11,956 nucleotides of DNA from Aureobasidium sp. EXF-3400 (GCA_024195585.1 SWBL01000669.1:1-11956); one strand, 5' to 3'. Counted from the stretch's first letter, positions 1 to 9,930 are shown. Notes: generated by a model from the letters alone, not told the origin. Numbers and translations: made by a program.

Positions 1-709
<709 letters not shown>

Positions 710-1119
710 TTTGGCGGTATTTGTGTGAGTCGCTGGGTGGTGGAAGGAGAGTCGTTTTCGCGGGCCAAATCAAGCTGCCTCGCCATCTGCAAAAAAATGC
801 ACCGTGGGCGTGCCCCGTGCACAGATTAACCGAGTATTGCCAAGCATTTTGTCCTTCTCACTTTGTTGTCCATGCTATCTAGATATGGCATATGTTTTAA
901 TCTCATCAAAGACTTCACTTCTAGTGGTAGGTATGTTCATGAGAGGATGCTTCAATTCGTACTTATGTCGCACATTGGGTCAGGTTTGTAGGGTGGTGAA
1001 TGCATCTATGATATGGTGGAGGGCACATCCGAAGTCGATTTCAAGTCTGGATGGGAACGAAGCTTTGTTTAGCATCTACCATTGTTGGCAACAATGACTA
1101 TCTAACTATCTGTACCAAA
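710..1119. promoter_or_regulatory. Intergenic region: eL42 promoter and SRC1 3' flank
   Basis: This 410-bp stretch has no supported gene. Just upstream of the eL42 ATG, the minus strand carries a pyrimidine-rich tract (about 753-734, CTCTCCTTCCACCACCC) that could hold the transcription start. Farther upstream is the quasi-palindrome at 798-821. The part next to 1119 should contain the SRC1 3' UTR; I saw no clear polyadenylation signal. The assignment as promoter rests on position. Confidence 0.5.
798..821. promoter_or_regulatory. Quasi-palindrome upstream of eL42
   Basis: Outer arms TGCAC (798-802) and GTGCA (817-821) flank inner GGGC and GCCC arms separated by two bases. The element lies about 90-110 bp upstream of the eL42 ATG, where a dimeric activator site could sit. 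The outer and inner arms are not evenly spaced, so it is imperfect. No known factor is assigned. Confidence 0.3.
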
Positions 1120-3229
1120 TCAATAATAAGGTCTGGATTCCTCCCATTTACGCTTCTCAATCTCCAGCCCACTTCCAGATGCCATGCTGTCGTCTAGCCT
1201 TCCAGGGGTTGTGATCTTGCCTACTGGACTTTGGTGTGCTGAACCTCCCTCGATGCGGTACACTGCACCAATCCACTCCCACATCCTGCTGACATCTCCT
1301 GTGCGACCTTCGCGCACCATGGTTCTGACGTTGGCGTTGCCCTCAACTAGTTTTTGCACGGCTGTCCAGATTCTGTTGCGCTCTTGTGCCCGGAACTCAT
1401 CGCGAAGAACATCGTCGCGTAGAGCAACCATGCTTATCAATGGTTCAGGATAACCGACAGGGTCTTGAGCGTGCAGACTTGCCTGCGTAGCGAGCTTGTC
1501 AAGAGCCACACCTGCCAACTGTTTGGCTTGGGTCGAGGTAGAGCGACGTTTCGAGATGGTGCGCTGACCATATACAGCCGTGAACGCCAAGGCAAGAATG
1601 CCTACAAGTTCGCGAAGATGCTGTCTAACCGTGAGGCGAACTGATCGTTTGAGGGCGCATTTGAAGCCGACGGCTGCGAGAGATGTGCTACGGAAGGAGC
1701 GGACAGAGGTTTGTCTGTGGTACCGGAGGCGGTTCTGTTAGTGAACTCTTCACGTAAGCCTGATGATGCATAACTCAAACAAAAGATCGAGTGTTAAGAA
1801 GAGACGGGACTTACGGGTCGACTTTGGTCTTCACCTCATCACGTTTGGGGACGTCGTCAATTGCTTGGTCGATCAGATCGAGGATGTCCCTCATATTCTT
1901 GCCCTTTGCAGCAATGGTTGCCTTGATCTCTGGCTCGGTGACATATGGAGTCTTGGTCTCACCACACTCGTAATGAGCATTAGCCTCACGCAGAACGGTC
2001 TCGACAGCATGGCTTGTCAAAGCTCCAATCTTGCGAAGCTTCTCGCTATCTGGCTCGCAGGTAGGTGGTATAGGGACAAGACCACCAAGCGAGAGAGGGT
2101 GCGAGACAGGAACAAAGCCATCGTCGCAGACAATCTGGAGGTTCTCTCGACATTCCGCATGCATGGGACATGGCTCGCACTCTGGCTGCAAGAACGAGGC
2201 CCACTCGGGAATCTCAGCACCAGCAAATGTTTCAGATGGCTGGCCGATACCGCAGAAGCCGACCTTCATCTTCTCCTGTCGCCAGACACCAGCAACTGCA
2301 ACGAATATGGTGAGCAAGACAGTCGAGAGAGCGGTCTTGGCTGCTCCAGATCTCGGCTTTTTCTTGCGAGGAATACGGCTGAGGGCAGAGCCCGGGTGTT
2401 CTCCTTGGGCCTTGACGAGTTCGTTTTGTTCTTCCGGCGTGAACTCCTCACCAGCAACCATTTGATCGTACTCCTCCTCATACTCTGGCTCGATTTTCAC
2501 ACGAGCGACGGGGGTTCTCGCCACTGCGGTGACATCCTCTTCTTGACGGTAGAAACCATATGTTCTGCGTCTGGCATCTCTGCTCTTTCTTCTCTCTCTG
2601 TCGGCTGAAGGCCCAATGGTAGTTCTCCTTCTGTCTCCGCTCTTACTACGTTGGCGATATGCAGATGGAGGTGAGCTTCCACTCTGGAAAGGGTTGTCCT
2701 TGGAGAATGGCGAGTCTGCTCCCTGATCGCGATAGACGGGTTGCGGAGGTTCGCTAGGGAAAGAAGACCTGACGGTACGTCTTGGAGTGGCCTCAGGCTC
2801 AACGGTAGCATGCTTGCTGGAAACACGTCGAGCACTTGTCGGAGCAAAGGACCTTCTGGTTGAGCGAGGTGTGGGTGCAACATTCTCTTCGGCAGCTGGC
2901 TGCATGACGGTACGCCTAGTAGTTCGCCTTGCTGGAGTTGCAGTTACAGTGATGTTGTCGTCAGCGGTGTCTTCGTCGTCGTCGTTAGTGCTCGACTGGC
3001 TGGAGGGGACGTCGACGATGCCTCTTGCTGAGCGCACAGTGCGCGACTGAACATTGAGTATCTTTCTAGCCTGAGGAGCGACGTTTGCGTTGAAGATAGC
3101 AATCAAATCGGACTTCTTTGCAGACGAAGGATATGCGACATTGTGGGCAACCAGAATGGAGCGCAAGCGGGGCACTGTGAGAGAGGTGGGATCAAAGTCC
3201 GGCTGCAGGTACGCGTATTCGTCGTCCAT
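1120..3229 (-). CDS. src1: Src1/Heh1 inner nuclear membrane protein (HeH/LEM + MSC domain)
   Basis: This is a two-pass inner-nuclear-membrane protein of the Man1-Src1 family, which tethers chromatin (subtelomeres and rDNA in yeast) and helps nuclear pore quality control. Exons are 3229-1815 and 1714-1120, giving 669 residues. The N-terminal helix-extension-helix is at about 12-56 (DFDPTSLTVPRLRSILVAHN). Next come a long Ser/Arg-rich linker with basic clusters (about 192-222), a basic RIPRKKKPR (285-293, nuclear-localisation-like) and transmembrane helix 1 at about 298-316. The luminal segment has cysteines at 326, 351, 354, 360, 368, 391 and 422, TM2 lies at about 506-520, and the C-terminal MSC region ends in WEWIG. 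The start is the only in-frame ATG near the conserved MDDEYAYL and has a strong context (GCCATGG). Family is certain; the single intron is inferred from splice signals and frame. Confidence 0.9.
1715..1814 (-). other. SRC1 intron (100 bp) between luminal domain and TM2
   Basis: The donor GTAAGT (1814-1809) follows GAC CC, and the acceptor CACAG ends at 1715, joining a split proline codon (CC+A). A perfect ACTAAC branch point lies about 24 nt upstream of the acceptor. An earlier CAG (ending at 1735) overlaps the branch point, is too close to be used, and would put the MSC region out of frame. The donor itself creates an in-frame stop (CCG TAA) if the intron is kept. Confidence 0.75.
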
Positions 3230-3506
3230 GGCTGTGGAATGGGAACGGGTAGTTGGTGATCGCCGTCTAGAAGCGTGTCCCGACAGTTGCTCGTGCACCA
3301 AGTCGTTTGTGTAGTTGTGCAGAGAGAAACAAGGAAGGAACGAAGAACACCGTGTTTATCTGTGTGGCCCGAGCTTGCTGTTGCCTGTCCAATGTACGGA
3401 GATACGTCAGAACCTTTTTTCAGACAGAATCTGGGGAAACAACCTTTGTCTCAGAGCTGTCTAGAAAACTTTTGTTCCAAAATACAACAACTCACTGTCT
3501 CTCATC
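3230..3506. promoter_or_regulatory. Divergent promoter between SRC1 and the RING gene
   Basis: These 277 bp separate two start codons on opposite strands and must hold both promoters and leaders. The right end, before the plus-strand ATG, is A/C/T-rich (ACAACAACTCACTGTCTCTC), as is usual for fungal leaders. No specific factor site was recognised. Confidence 0.6.
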
Positions 3507-4366
3507 ATGTCGTGTGCAAAGTGCCAGAACCCTTTGACCCTTGAGGTCGACTACTCGGACGATGAGGACGTGTCCATGGGCGCTGGCTCGTCCAGTGCAG
3601 CTGCTCAAACCACCCAGACTGTCCCGGACGATGTAGCTCTTAACTGCGGATGCCATTTCCACTGGTATGTACCACTTCTTTGTATACAACTCTATAACTC
3701 ATCTAATCAAGAATGTACAGGCAATGTCTGATCGACGAATACCAAATCACCGAATGCCCTTCATGCCACCAATCACTACTTACTCCCGGCCCCAACGGAG
3801 GCCAGCAGCTTCTATGCACCTTGACCAACGAGGGCGGTGTACAAGAGAACCTCGATATCCTGCCTATCCTGACCGAGGAAGCCTACCTGCACGCATACCC
3901 CGAGGACAGAATCAGCCGCGCATTCCTCGAACTCTGCCGCGAAGGCGACGTGTCTGCCGTTGTGGACTTGCTCAAGAGCTGTAATGAACCCGACTCCGAT
4001 GACGACGAGATGGACGATGAAGAGATGGATGATGAGCCCGCCATACCCAAAAAGTCCATGGACGAAATACTTCGTTACCAAGATCCCATTGGTGACATGC
4101 AATCTGGTCTCCACGCAGCCGTCGCTGGAAACAGCCGTGAGGTTGCTTGGTTGTTGCTATTGCTTGCATCTGAACTGCCTGAGATGGAGTTCCCCGCTCT
4201 GGTATACCAACAAGCAGCCTCGTTGGGCATCATGAGAGAGGATCAAACAGGCAAGGTCGACATCAGGAGTCTCAGAGATGGCCAGGGAAGAAGTGCGGAA
4301 CAATTGGCTGTCGAACTCGGTGGCGTGTGGCACGGCTGGCCCGGTAGTGGTCGCTTGTCGGTTTAA
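3507..4366 (+). CDS. RING-like zinc finger protein with ankyrin-like region
   Basis: This is probably an E3 ubiquitin ligase-like or adaptor protein; no substrate can be named. Exons are 3507-3664 and 3721-4366, giving 267 residues. Possible zinc ligands are C3 and C6, then C47, C49, H50, H52 and C55, then C65 and C68, with H69 following. The order fits a RING (C-x2-C ... C-x-C-H-x-H-x2-C ... C-x2-C), but the usual H of CGHxFHxxC is a cysteine here (CGCHFHWQC). Residues 14-24 form an acidic stretch with serines, and 144-158 are almost all Asp/Glu/Met. Residues 114-140 and 181-202 (GLHAAVAGNSREVAWLLL) look like ankyrin repeats. The start has a good context (ATCATG). It converges with the phospholipase gene. 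I do not recognise a named orthologue. Confidence 0.8.
3665..3720 (+). other. Intron of the RING/ankyrin gene (56 bp)
   Basis: The donor GTATGT splits a tryptophan codon (TG|G), and the acceptor is GTACAG ending at 3720. Splicing joins HFHW to QCLIDEY and so completes the RING core; unspliced reading runs into VPLLC and then stops. A CTAATC branch-like sequence lies near 3700. Confidence 0.9.
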
Positions 4367-4570
4367 AAAGAACTATCCCTTCATGTTCTGATTGCTGCCT
4401 GACTTTCGAACTGTTCTCTGCCTAGACAGAAGTTGCGAGATCATGAAATGGTTCACATCTTCATCTGCCCAGTAGGAAAGGTGTGAAGCCACTGCTGCAA
4501 TCAGGGAGATATCGAATGCACCCCTAGATCTTGGATTAGTTTTGCTTGGTATTGAGAAAGACCTTCTCGC
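4367..4570. other. Convergent 3' region of the RING and phospholipase genes
   Basis: The two stop codons face each other across 204 bp, so both 3' UTRs and poly(A) sites must lie here and may overlap. There is no canonical AATAAA; A-rich stretches occur right after the RING-gene stop. No other feature was seen. Confidence 0.5.
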
Positions 4571-7404
4571 TTACTCTTGGATGCTGTAATCAACTCTTCC
4601 GTTAGAGTTCAAAGCTCGAACCTTGGCTTCTTCCTTCTTCAGCTTACGACCACGTTCTTCTGCTTCCGCTCTCTCGCTTTCGGCCATGTCATGGTCTAGT
4701 TCAATCTGTGCACTCTTTCGTGTGTTTTGGAAGCCAGCGTATAATGTCTCCAGTTCAGCATCGATAAGAGTCGGGGGGCGTTCGCCAGCTTCCTCCGCTC
4801 TCTGCGCATCGCCGACCAGTTTGTCTGTCGGGTCGCCTTCCACTTTGTCGATCTTAGTGTTCGAGGCCGGTGCGGTAGGGACTATGCCTCCTACTCCAGC
4901 GCCGAGAGACAACGGAGTGCGAGATTGGCTGTTGCCTGCTGGACCACCAAGTTTGCCTGCATCCTCGGCTGTGAAGCCAAGACTGCGATTGAGCAGACTG
5001 CTTGCTATTCCAGAGCTAAAGCTTGACCAGAGCCCAGAAACACTCTGGCCAACACGCGCACCGATACCTGTGAGACCTTGGCCAGTTGCAGTACTAAAGA
5101 TACCTCGTTTGGTGTACGGCAGTGGCTGTGGCTTGAGAGATGACATTGCAGGCGAGATCAGAGGCTCAATACGATAACTGATAGGATCGGTAGGATGAAA
5201 GATGTTGAAGACCTGTCGGCACTTTGGCGAAGAGATGGGCAGGTCTGAGTTCTGAGTACCCATGCCGGTCAGATTGTCAGAGCTTTTCGACGTCGAACCA
5301 AGGAAAACGTTTGAAGCAGAATCCGTTGATGTCTGGTTGCCTTGCCCGGTCTCTCTAGCTGAAATAGTGCGGCCTTTCAGCATTTGGAAGAGGCCGATTG
5401 GCGACCCAAGAGCGTAGAAGTCTTCGACATCAAAGTCCAGCTTCATCGGATTGCGTGCAGCTTTGCCGGAGTGTCTTTGTTGAACTTCATTCCTCTCTTG
5501 TAGACACAATATGTCGAACATGATGGCTGATCCCAGTGAGTGACCTACCAAGCTGACCTTGCCCTTGAAGGAAGGATTGCGCTCGCAGAACAACTTGTAG
5601 ATGCGATTGCACTCCTCAAGCACGATGGCCGCAATGGCATCTTTGTATGCCGGACTCTGGTACAGCAGGATATCCAGAGCTAAATCAGTGATGAGATTTC
5701 TGACAGCTGGCACGCCTTCAACAGAGATGTTATCAAGATTGGGATAGTCTTCCTCTTCACCAAAGCCACCGTGTGCAAGATCGTGTTCCTTGCGGTTATG
5801 CTTCAGAGCACGGTTCGGGAAATCCAATTTGTGTCTCCAGTTGATAGGTAGTACCTGGATCCGGCAGTTCTTGGGAAGGGCGTTGACCTCTGAGTTCAGC
5901 GCTTGTAGATCAGCGCTTTCGTGGTAGACAGCCTTGAGAGTCTTTCGAAGAGTGTTCACGTCTCCAACAAAGTTCACTGACTCCATTCTCAGACCGAGAC
6001 GCTGGCCTATACCGTGAGTCACAAGCAAAAGATGCTCGATTTCTCGATCTTGCTGCTCTCCCTCTCTGTCGCGGTAGTCGTCTTGAATCTCCTTCTCATC
6101 ACGCTTGCGAACCTCTTCTTCCTGCTTTTGAGGATCTTCTTGACCAGCACTAACAAGGGAGCTCATTTGCTGCTCTAAGGTTTGACGATGCTTTTCGGAC
6201 TCAGGACTTGCAATTTCTGCATGAAGGCTGTCTGATTTAGCTCCGTCTGCAGGCACGAGTGCTAGGTTCTTTCCAGGTTCTTCCGAAGAGACGTCTACAG
6301 TGGCAGATTTGGAGTCCGAGTCTGCCTTTGGTTCTTTCTCCTCAGCCTTCTTTTGGACGACATAGCCACGAGTGACCTTGATACCGGCGTAATGGGCACC
6401 TCCAGCAAAGCGTCTGTATACACCACTACTCATTCTGCTGATGAAGTCATCCGTAAGTATCCATGCAGTGGTAGTATCTTGATACGTCACGACAGAATTC
6501 GAGTGCGGTCCGAACAAGCGGTATGTCTGAACCGGGTGCGCAGATTGTGCATCTTCGGCATCTTTCGCATTTTGATCACGAAGGTTCGGAAGTGAACCTT
6601 TAGGGGCCAGAGGAGACGAAGCGGCAGAGCGAGACTGAGAAGCTGATCTGGGAGGAGTAGGTTCTTGTTTCTTCCATGTCCAGGGTGTGGCCCTGAGATA
6701 TTGTTCTTCCAACTGAGCAGCCAAGTTCTCGTCGCAAGGCTTCTGAACAGCGCCCTCTGTCATAGACTGTCAGTATTGCGACTTGATCGTTGAGGCTTCA
6801 AGAACCAACCTTGATAGAACCAAGTTCCACGACGGACTTCGTATACAGGTCCTAGCCAATAAGCAGGAGCTAGCTCCCTGTGCATGACGTCCACGTCGAA
6901 AAGGTAGTCTTCATTGACGGGGACTTTTGCAGATTTGTGGTGCGACTCGAGTCTATGATGTTTTGTGTCTGTGATATCCTCCGAGTTCTCCAGCTCTCTT
7001 CTTTCAACGGCATCATCCTCGCTGGAAAGTCTGTGGAAAGCCTTTTCTATAGCACGGGAGTCCTTTCGTGAAAAGGGGGCATATTTCTTGGGAACGACCT
7101 TGGGTGCTTCGACACCCTCGACCTTGCCTAGAGGTTTGTCCGAGTAGAGTGGTTTGCGTTTGGGTACATCGACAGCAAAGAACCATTGGACACGCATAGG
7201 AGGGCAGTCCCGAGGGTAGCGCTTCAAGCTAAGTCGGTGTCTGTGGCTGACTTTGTGGTCCCCTCCTCGCTGCTGCTTGAGGCCAATATCACTAGACGAT
7301 TGCTCAGACGTGTCTTGGGGTTTGGTGACGGGGCTACGAGGGCCCCATGGGGATAGCCTGTTGATGCCAGCAGCCAAGTATGACTGGTTATCAGGGGTGG
7401 ACAT
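4571..7404 (-). CDS. DDHD-domain phospholipase (PA-PLA1 / yeast Ddl1 family)
   Basis: This family hydrolyses acyl chains of phosphatidic acid and other phospholipids; the yeast member Ddl1 is mitochondrial and mammalian members act at Golgi/ER or mitochondria. Exons are 7404-6810 and 6756-4571, giving 926 residues. An N-terminal substrate-recognition-like region holds RVQWFFAVDVP (71-81) and YWLGPVYEVRRGTWFYQ (182-198). LLLVTHGIGQ is at about 442-450. The lipase nucleophile elbow GHSLG has its catalytic serine at about 605. The DDHD part contains FDVEDFYALGSPIGLF (640-655) and FNIFHPTDPISYRIEPL (715-731). Residues 767-793 form a Ser/Gly-rich amphipathic stretch, and the C-terminal 60 are charged. 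The start is the first in-frame ATG, with A at -3; the frame stays open upstream of it. Family is secure, subcellular site is not. Confidence 0.92.
6757..6809 (-). other. Intron of the DDHD phospholipase gene (53 bp)
   Basis: The donor is GTTGGT (weak, T at +3) after CAA G, and the acceptor is TATGACAG ending at 6757. The join restores TWFYQ-EGAVQKPCDEN, as expected for the family. A perfect ACTGAC branch point overlaps an unused CAG, and the used AG is 10 nt farther on. Confidence 0.85.
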
Positions 7405-7551
7405 GTTGCTGCCCTCAGCCCGACGGGCAGAAGAGGTATCTTTCGACCAGACGGAGGTTTGCGACGGGGAGCGAGAAGGCCAAGGACTTGTTGGAGGATA
7501 GGCAAGTTGTGCTCGCACACGATTGATCAGGGAAGCGATACGCGCCAACGT
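7405..7551 (-). other. Open in-frame extension upstream of phospholipase ATG (possible non-AUG start)
   Basis: Forty-nine in-frame codons lie between ACG (7551-7549) and the ATG at 7404, with a TAG stop just upstream (about 7569-7567). Adjacent TTG (7548-7546) is a second near-cognate candidate. The encoded segment begins LARIASLINRVRAQLAYPP and has arginines but no Asp/Glu over its first 35 or so residues, resembling a mitochondrial presequence. It could instead be 5' UTR, or part of a 5' UTR intron starting at a GTAAGA donor (7587). Confidence 0.35.
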
Positions 7552-7844
7552 GTCTACAGCTCGAAGCTATCGGATCTATCGTCTTACGTCTTGGCGGGTC
7601 ACTGCTGCAATGGGTTATAGAATGACTGGACGAGTAGGGGAAGGATCAACGAAGGTCGAGGTCTCTCTATGCAATTGAGGATAGCTGTTGAATGCGAGCT
7701 TCTCCGTACAGATATGCCCTGCATACAACGACGTGCCTGCATCCTGCCCCTCGTCGCGAAGACCGTCCCAAGGTTTACGCCAGCTTAACTCTGACGTACC
7801 ACTTCTCAGCCCTATCGGCACTCTACAACAAGATTCACCCGACG

Positions 7845-7938
7845 CTGCTTCTTTTTCGTCCGTCTACTTTTTTGCTTCTCTGTTCTCCTGCATCTTCATC
7901 TTCATCACAATCTCTGATCTCTGCAGCCTCTCTGCGTC
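7845..7938 (+). promoter_or_regulatory. Pyrimidine-rich core promoter/leader of the thioesterase gene
   Basis: The 94 bases before the ATG are mostly C and T, with runs such as CTTCTTTTTCGTCC and a short CTTCAT repeat near 7891-7904. Fungal transcription starts often lie in or just after such tracts. The exact start site cannot be read from sequence. Confidence 0.5.
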
Positions 7939-8388
7939 ATGGCGTCAGAAAAGTCGGCTGAGCATGCTCATATTGAGAAGCTCATTGCCAACAACCTCCC
8001 TGGCAGCCCCATCTATGCCTTCCTGCTGACTCCTGTACGTGTCGTTTCGGCTACTAAGGGACATGTAGTGTGTCGCTTGCCTTTGACAAAGGTTCATCTG
8101 AACTCGAAGGGAGGAATTCACGGTTCAGTCTCGGCCACTATCGTAGACTGGATGGGCGGCATGGCGATCGCTTCGTACGACTTGCGCGAGAAGACTGGTG
8201 TGAGCGTTGACATTCATGTCACCTACCAGTCCTCTGCGAAGGAAGGCGATGAGATTGAGATTGAGGGCATCGCCGACAAGGTTGGTGGTTCTTTGGCCTA
8301 CACCAAGGTCAACATTTTCAAAGTCCAGGACGGTCAGCGCGGTGCCGCTGTCATTACTGGCACCCATACCAAGTTTGTCAGAGTCTGA
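7939..8388 (+). CDS. Hotdog-fold acyl-CoA thioesterase (THEM2/ACOT13-PaaI type)
   Basis: It should hydrolyse acyl-CoA thioesters to free acid and CoA as a tetramer of hotdog folds. The 149-residue protein is full length for the family and is encoded without an intron. The residues that match the human THEM2 active site are all present in order: N55, the H61-G62 pair, D70 in HGSVSATIVDW, and S89 in GVSVDIHVTY. The C-terminal strands include LAYTKVNIFK (119-128) and end THTKFVRV. No targeting peptide is evident at the N terminus (MASEKSAEHAHIEK), so a cytosolic location or an internal signal is likely. Substrate chain length cannot be predicted. The start follows a pyrimidine-rich leader and no upstream in-frame ATG is nearby. 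Confidence 0.92.
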   Translation: MASEKSAEHAHIEKLIANNLPGSPIYAFLLTPVRVVSATKGHVVCRLPLTKVHLNSKGGIHGSVSATIVDWMGGMAIASYDLREKTGVSVDIHVTYQSSAKEGDEIEIEGIADKVGGSLAYTKVNIFKVQDGQRGAAVITGTHTKFVRV

Positions 8389-8641
8389 TCTGATAAACAC
8401 ACCACGCTTTCTTCTTTGCGTCTGCCATACATTTGCTCTTTAATGGCCCGGACTCACTCGGAATGCGAAGATCAACGTCTTTCGTGCTTTAGAAGCCACT
8501 GGGATCTTACGATCTGACCAGTGCGCAATTTTTAAGAGACTACACTTAGATATCACCCCCATTTACTTCTTGCATATACAATTTGGCCATAATCTTCCGA
8601 ATCATGCCACTGCCCATGTGTTGGTCTCCTGCAGACCGGAA

Positions 8642-8667
8642 GCCTTGCATCGAAGTCCATGCAAGGC
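8642..8667. repeat. Perfect 9-bp inverted repeat (hairpin)
   Basis: GCCTTGCAT (8642-8650) pairs exactly with ATGCAAGGC (8659-8667) around an 8-base loop CGAAGTCC. It lies about 250 bp after the thioesterase stop. It could be a 3' UTR or RNA structure, or a palindromic binding site. Confidence 0.6.
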
Positions 8668-9930
8668 CTGGCCACACTGCCACTATTGTTTCATTGACTT
8701 CTTGCTGGTACTTCAAGCGCAACAGTACGGGCGTAGACGGCAGAGCCCTTCTCAGGGGCTGCAAATAGTCACTTCCTCTAGGCTCTGGAGGACGGACGGC
8801 CATCACGAACCCACCAACTATTGAAATTCTCTTCGCCTTGTCCGTGCAGCGGCTGGCGTGTCATGTTCCCACCGAAAAAAAGATCCATCCCTAGACGGAA
8901 AGCGCAATCTAGTTTCTGCATCGAATATACCACGCACTCGTTTCTGAAGGATCGAACATCTCATCTACTTTTTAAACTCATCGTATGCATGTCTGTCATG
9001 CTGCGTCTGTGGGGTTAGGCGCAGTAGGTTCCGCTGCTGCATGTCAATCCGGTCGTTCATGGTTTGTTTCATGGATAGGAACGCTCACGCAGACAAGTGT
9101 CGAAACAATGGTCCGCTAAGATCACTTACAGATGTCAACTCAAGATAAGATCCACCGTCGCTTGCAAACAACTGAGACACGGCAAGGTGTAAGCCAACTG
9201 TAACAACTCAGCAAAAAAGCCATCAGAAACAAGAGTGCCCTGCTCTCCAAGTTCCAAGACCTCCGGTAGCCGAGCGGCTCACCAATAGACTTGCCCTGGC
9301 GCTCTTGAGTTTGCGAACCACTCCCTGCCGTCTTGGTGATCGGCTTTCCGGGGGCTTGTTCATGAGTAATGGCGGTGAAGGGCAGCCATCTTGCTGATCC
9401 GGCATCGCACGCTCATCAATTTTCCTCTTTTGGAACATTAATATACGCAGAGACAGGGGTTGAATGTCCTCATGCTCAATCAAAGTCATCAGACGACGGT
9501 GTTGTGGCACGGTTGAGTAAAGACATAGAGACATCTCGGGGCAGAGGGCTCCGTACGAAGGCTGCGGCCTGAGAAAAACGGTTGGCTCTGCAAGGGACAA
9601 GCTGCTCTGTTTTCTAGCACGGTGGCTTGAAGCTAAGGGCTTGAGAGTGGAGGATAAGCCTGATTGATGATGTGGCAGCTATTCATTGGAGCCGTCTGTT
9701 GAACCAATCAGCTTACCATCTCCTTTAGTCGCGATTGTTCTTGCTACTAGGCTCATCGTCCGGTTCTCGATGGCTGTGTGGGTTCGCGTAGGTACTGTTC
9801 ATCTAAGTATTGGCGAGGAATGTGAACAAGCTTTAGTCCGTCGATGGCGGCATTGCAAGCTGGCAGTTTCAGATGATCGAAAGTGCTGACAGACAAAGTT
9901 TCTCGTGGCCATTGCAGTAAACTGCACTCA

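Larger units (their letters stand above)
7405..7938. promoter_or_regulatory. Divergent promoter between phospholipase and thioesterase
   Basis: These 534 bp lie between two outward-facing start codons. The left part may be leader, intron or N-terminal extension of the phospholipase gene. On the minus strand, an ATG at 7724 opens a 41-codon reading frame ending before the GTAAGA at 7587, a candidate upstream ORF. The right part is the pyrimidine-rich thioesterase leader. No specific activator site was recognised. Confidence 0.6.

Noticed and set aside
1763..2608. 281-codon plus-strand frame opposite SRC1
   Set aside because: It is antisense to a well-supported conserved gene and has no recognisable domain; it is a shadow frame.
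4623..5177. 184-codon plus-strand frame opposite the phospholipase
   Set aside because: It is a shadow of the Ser/Gly-rich coding region on the other strand.
8546..8803. 85-codon minus-strand ORF starting MAVRPPEPRGSDY
   Set aside because: It has an ATG but no recognisable family or splice or promoter context, and it overlaps other frames and the 8642-8667 hairpin. It is probably chance, though transcript data could change this.
9267..9277. tRNA A-box-like sequence TAGCCGAGCGG
   Set aside because: It resembles a tRNA D-arm, but there is no matching B box, T-arm or acceptor stem at a suitable distance.
9223..9600. 125-codon minus-strand frame
   Set aside because: It opens with TTG, has no recognised domain, and lies in DNA with overlapping frames on both strands.
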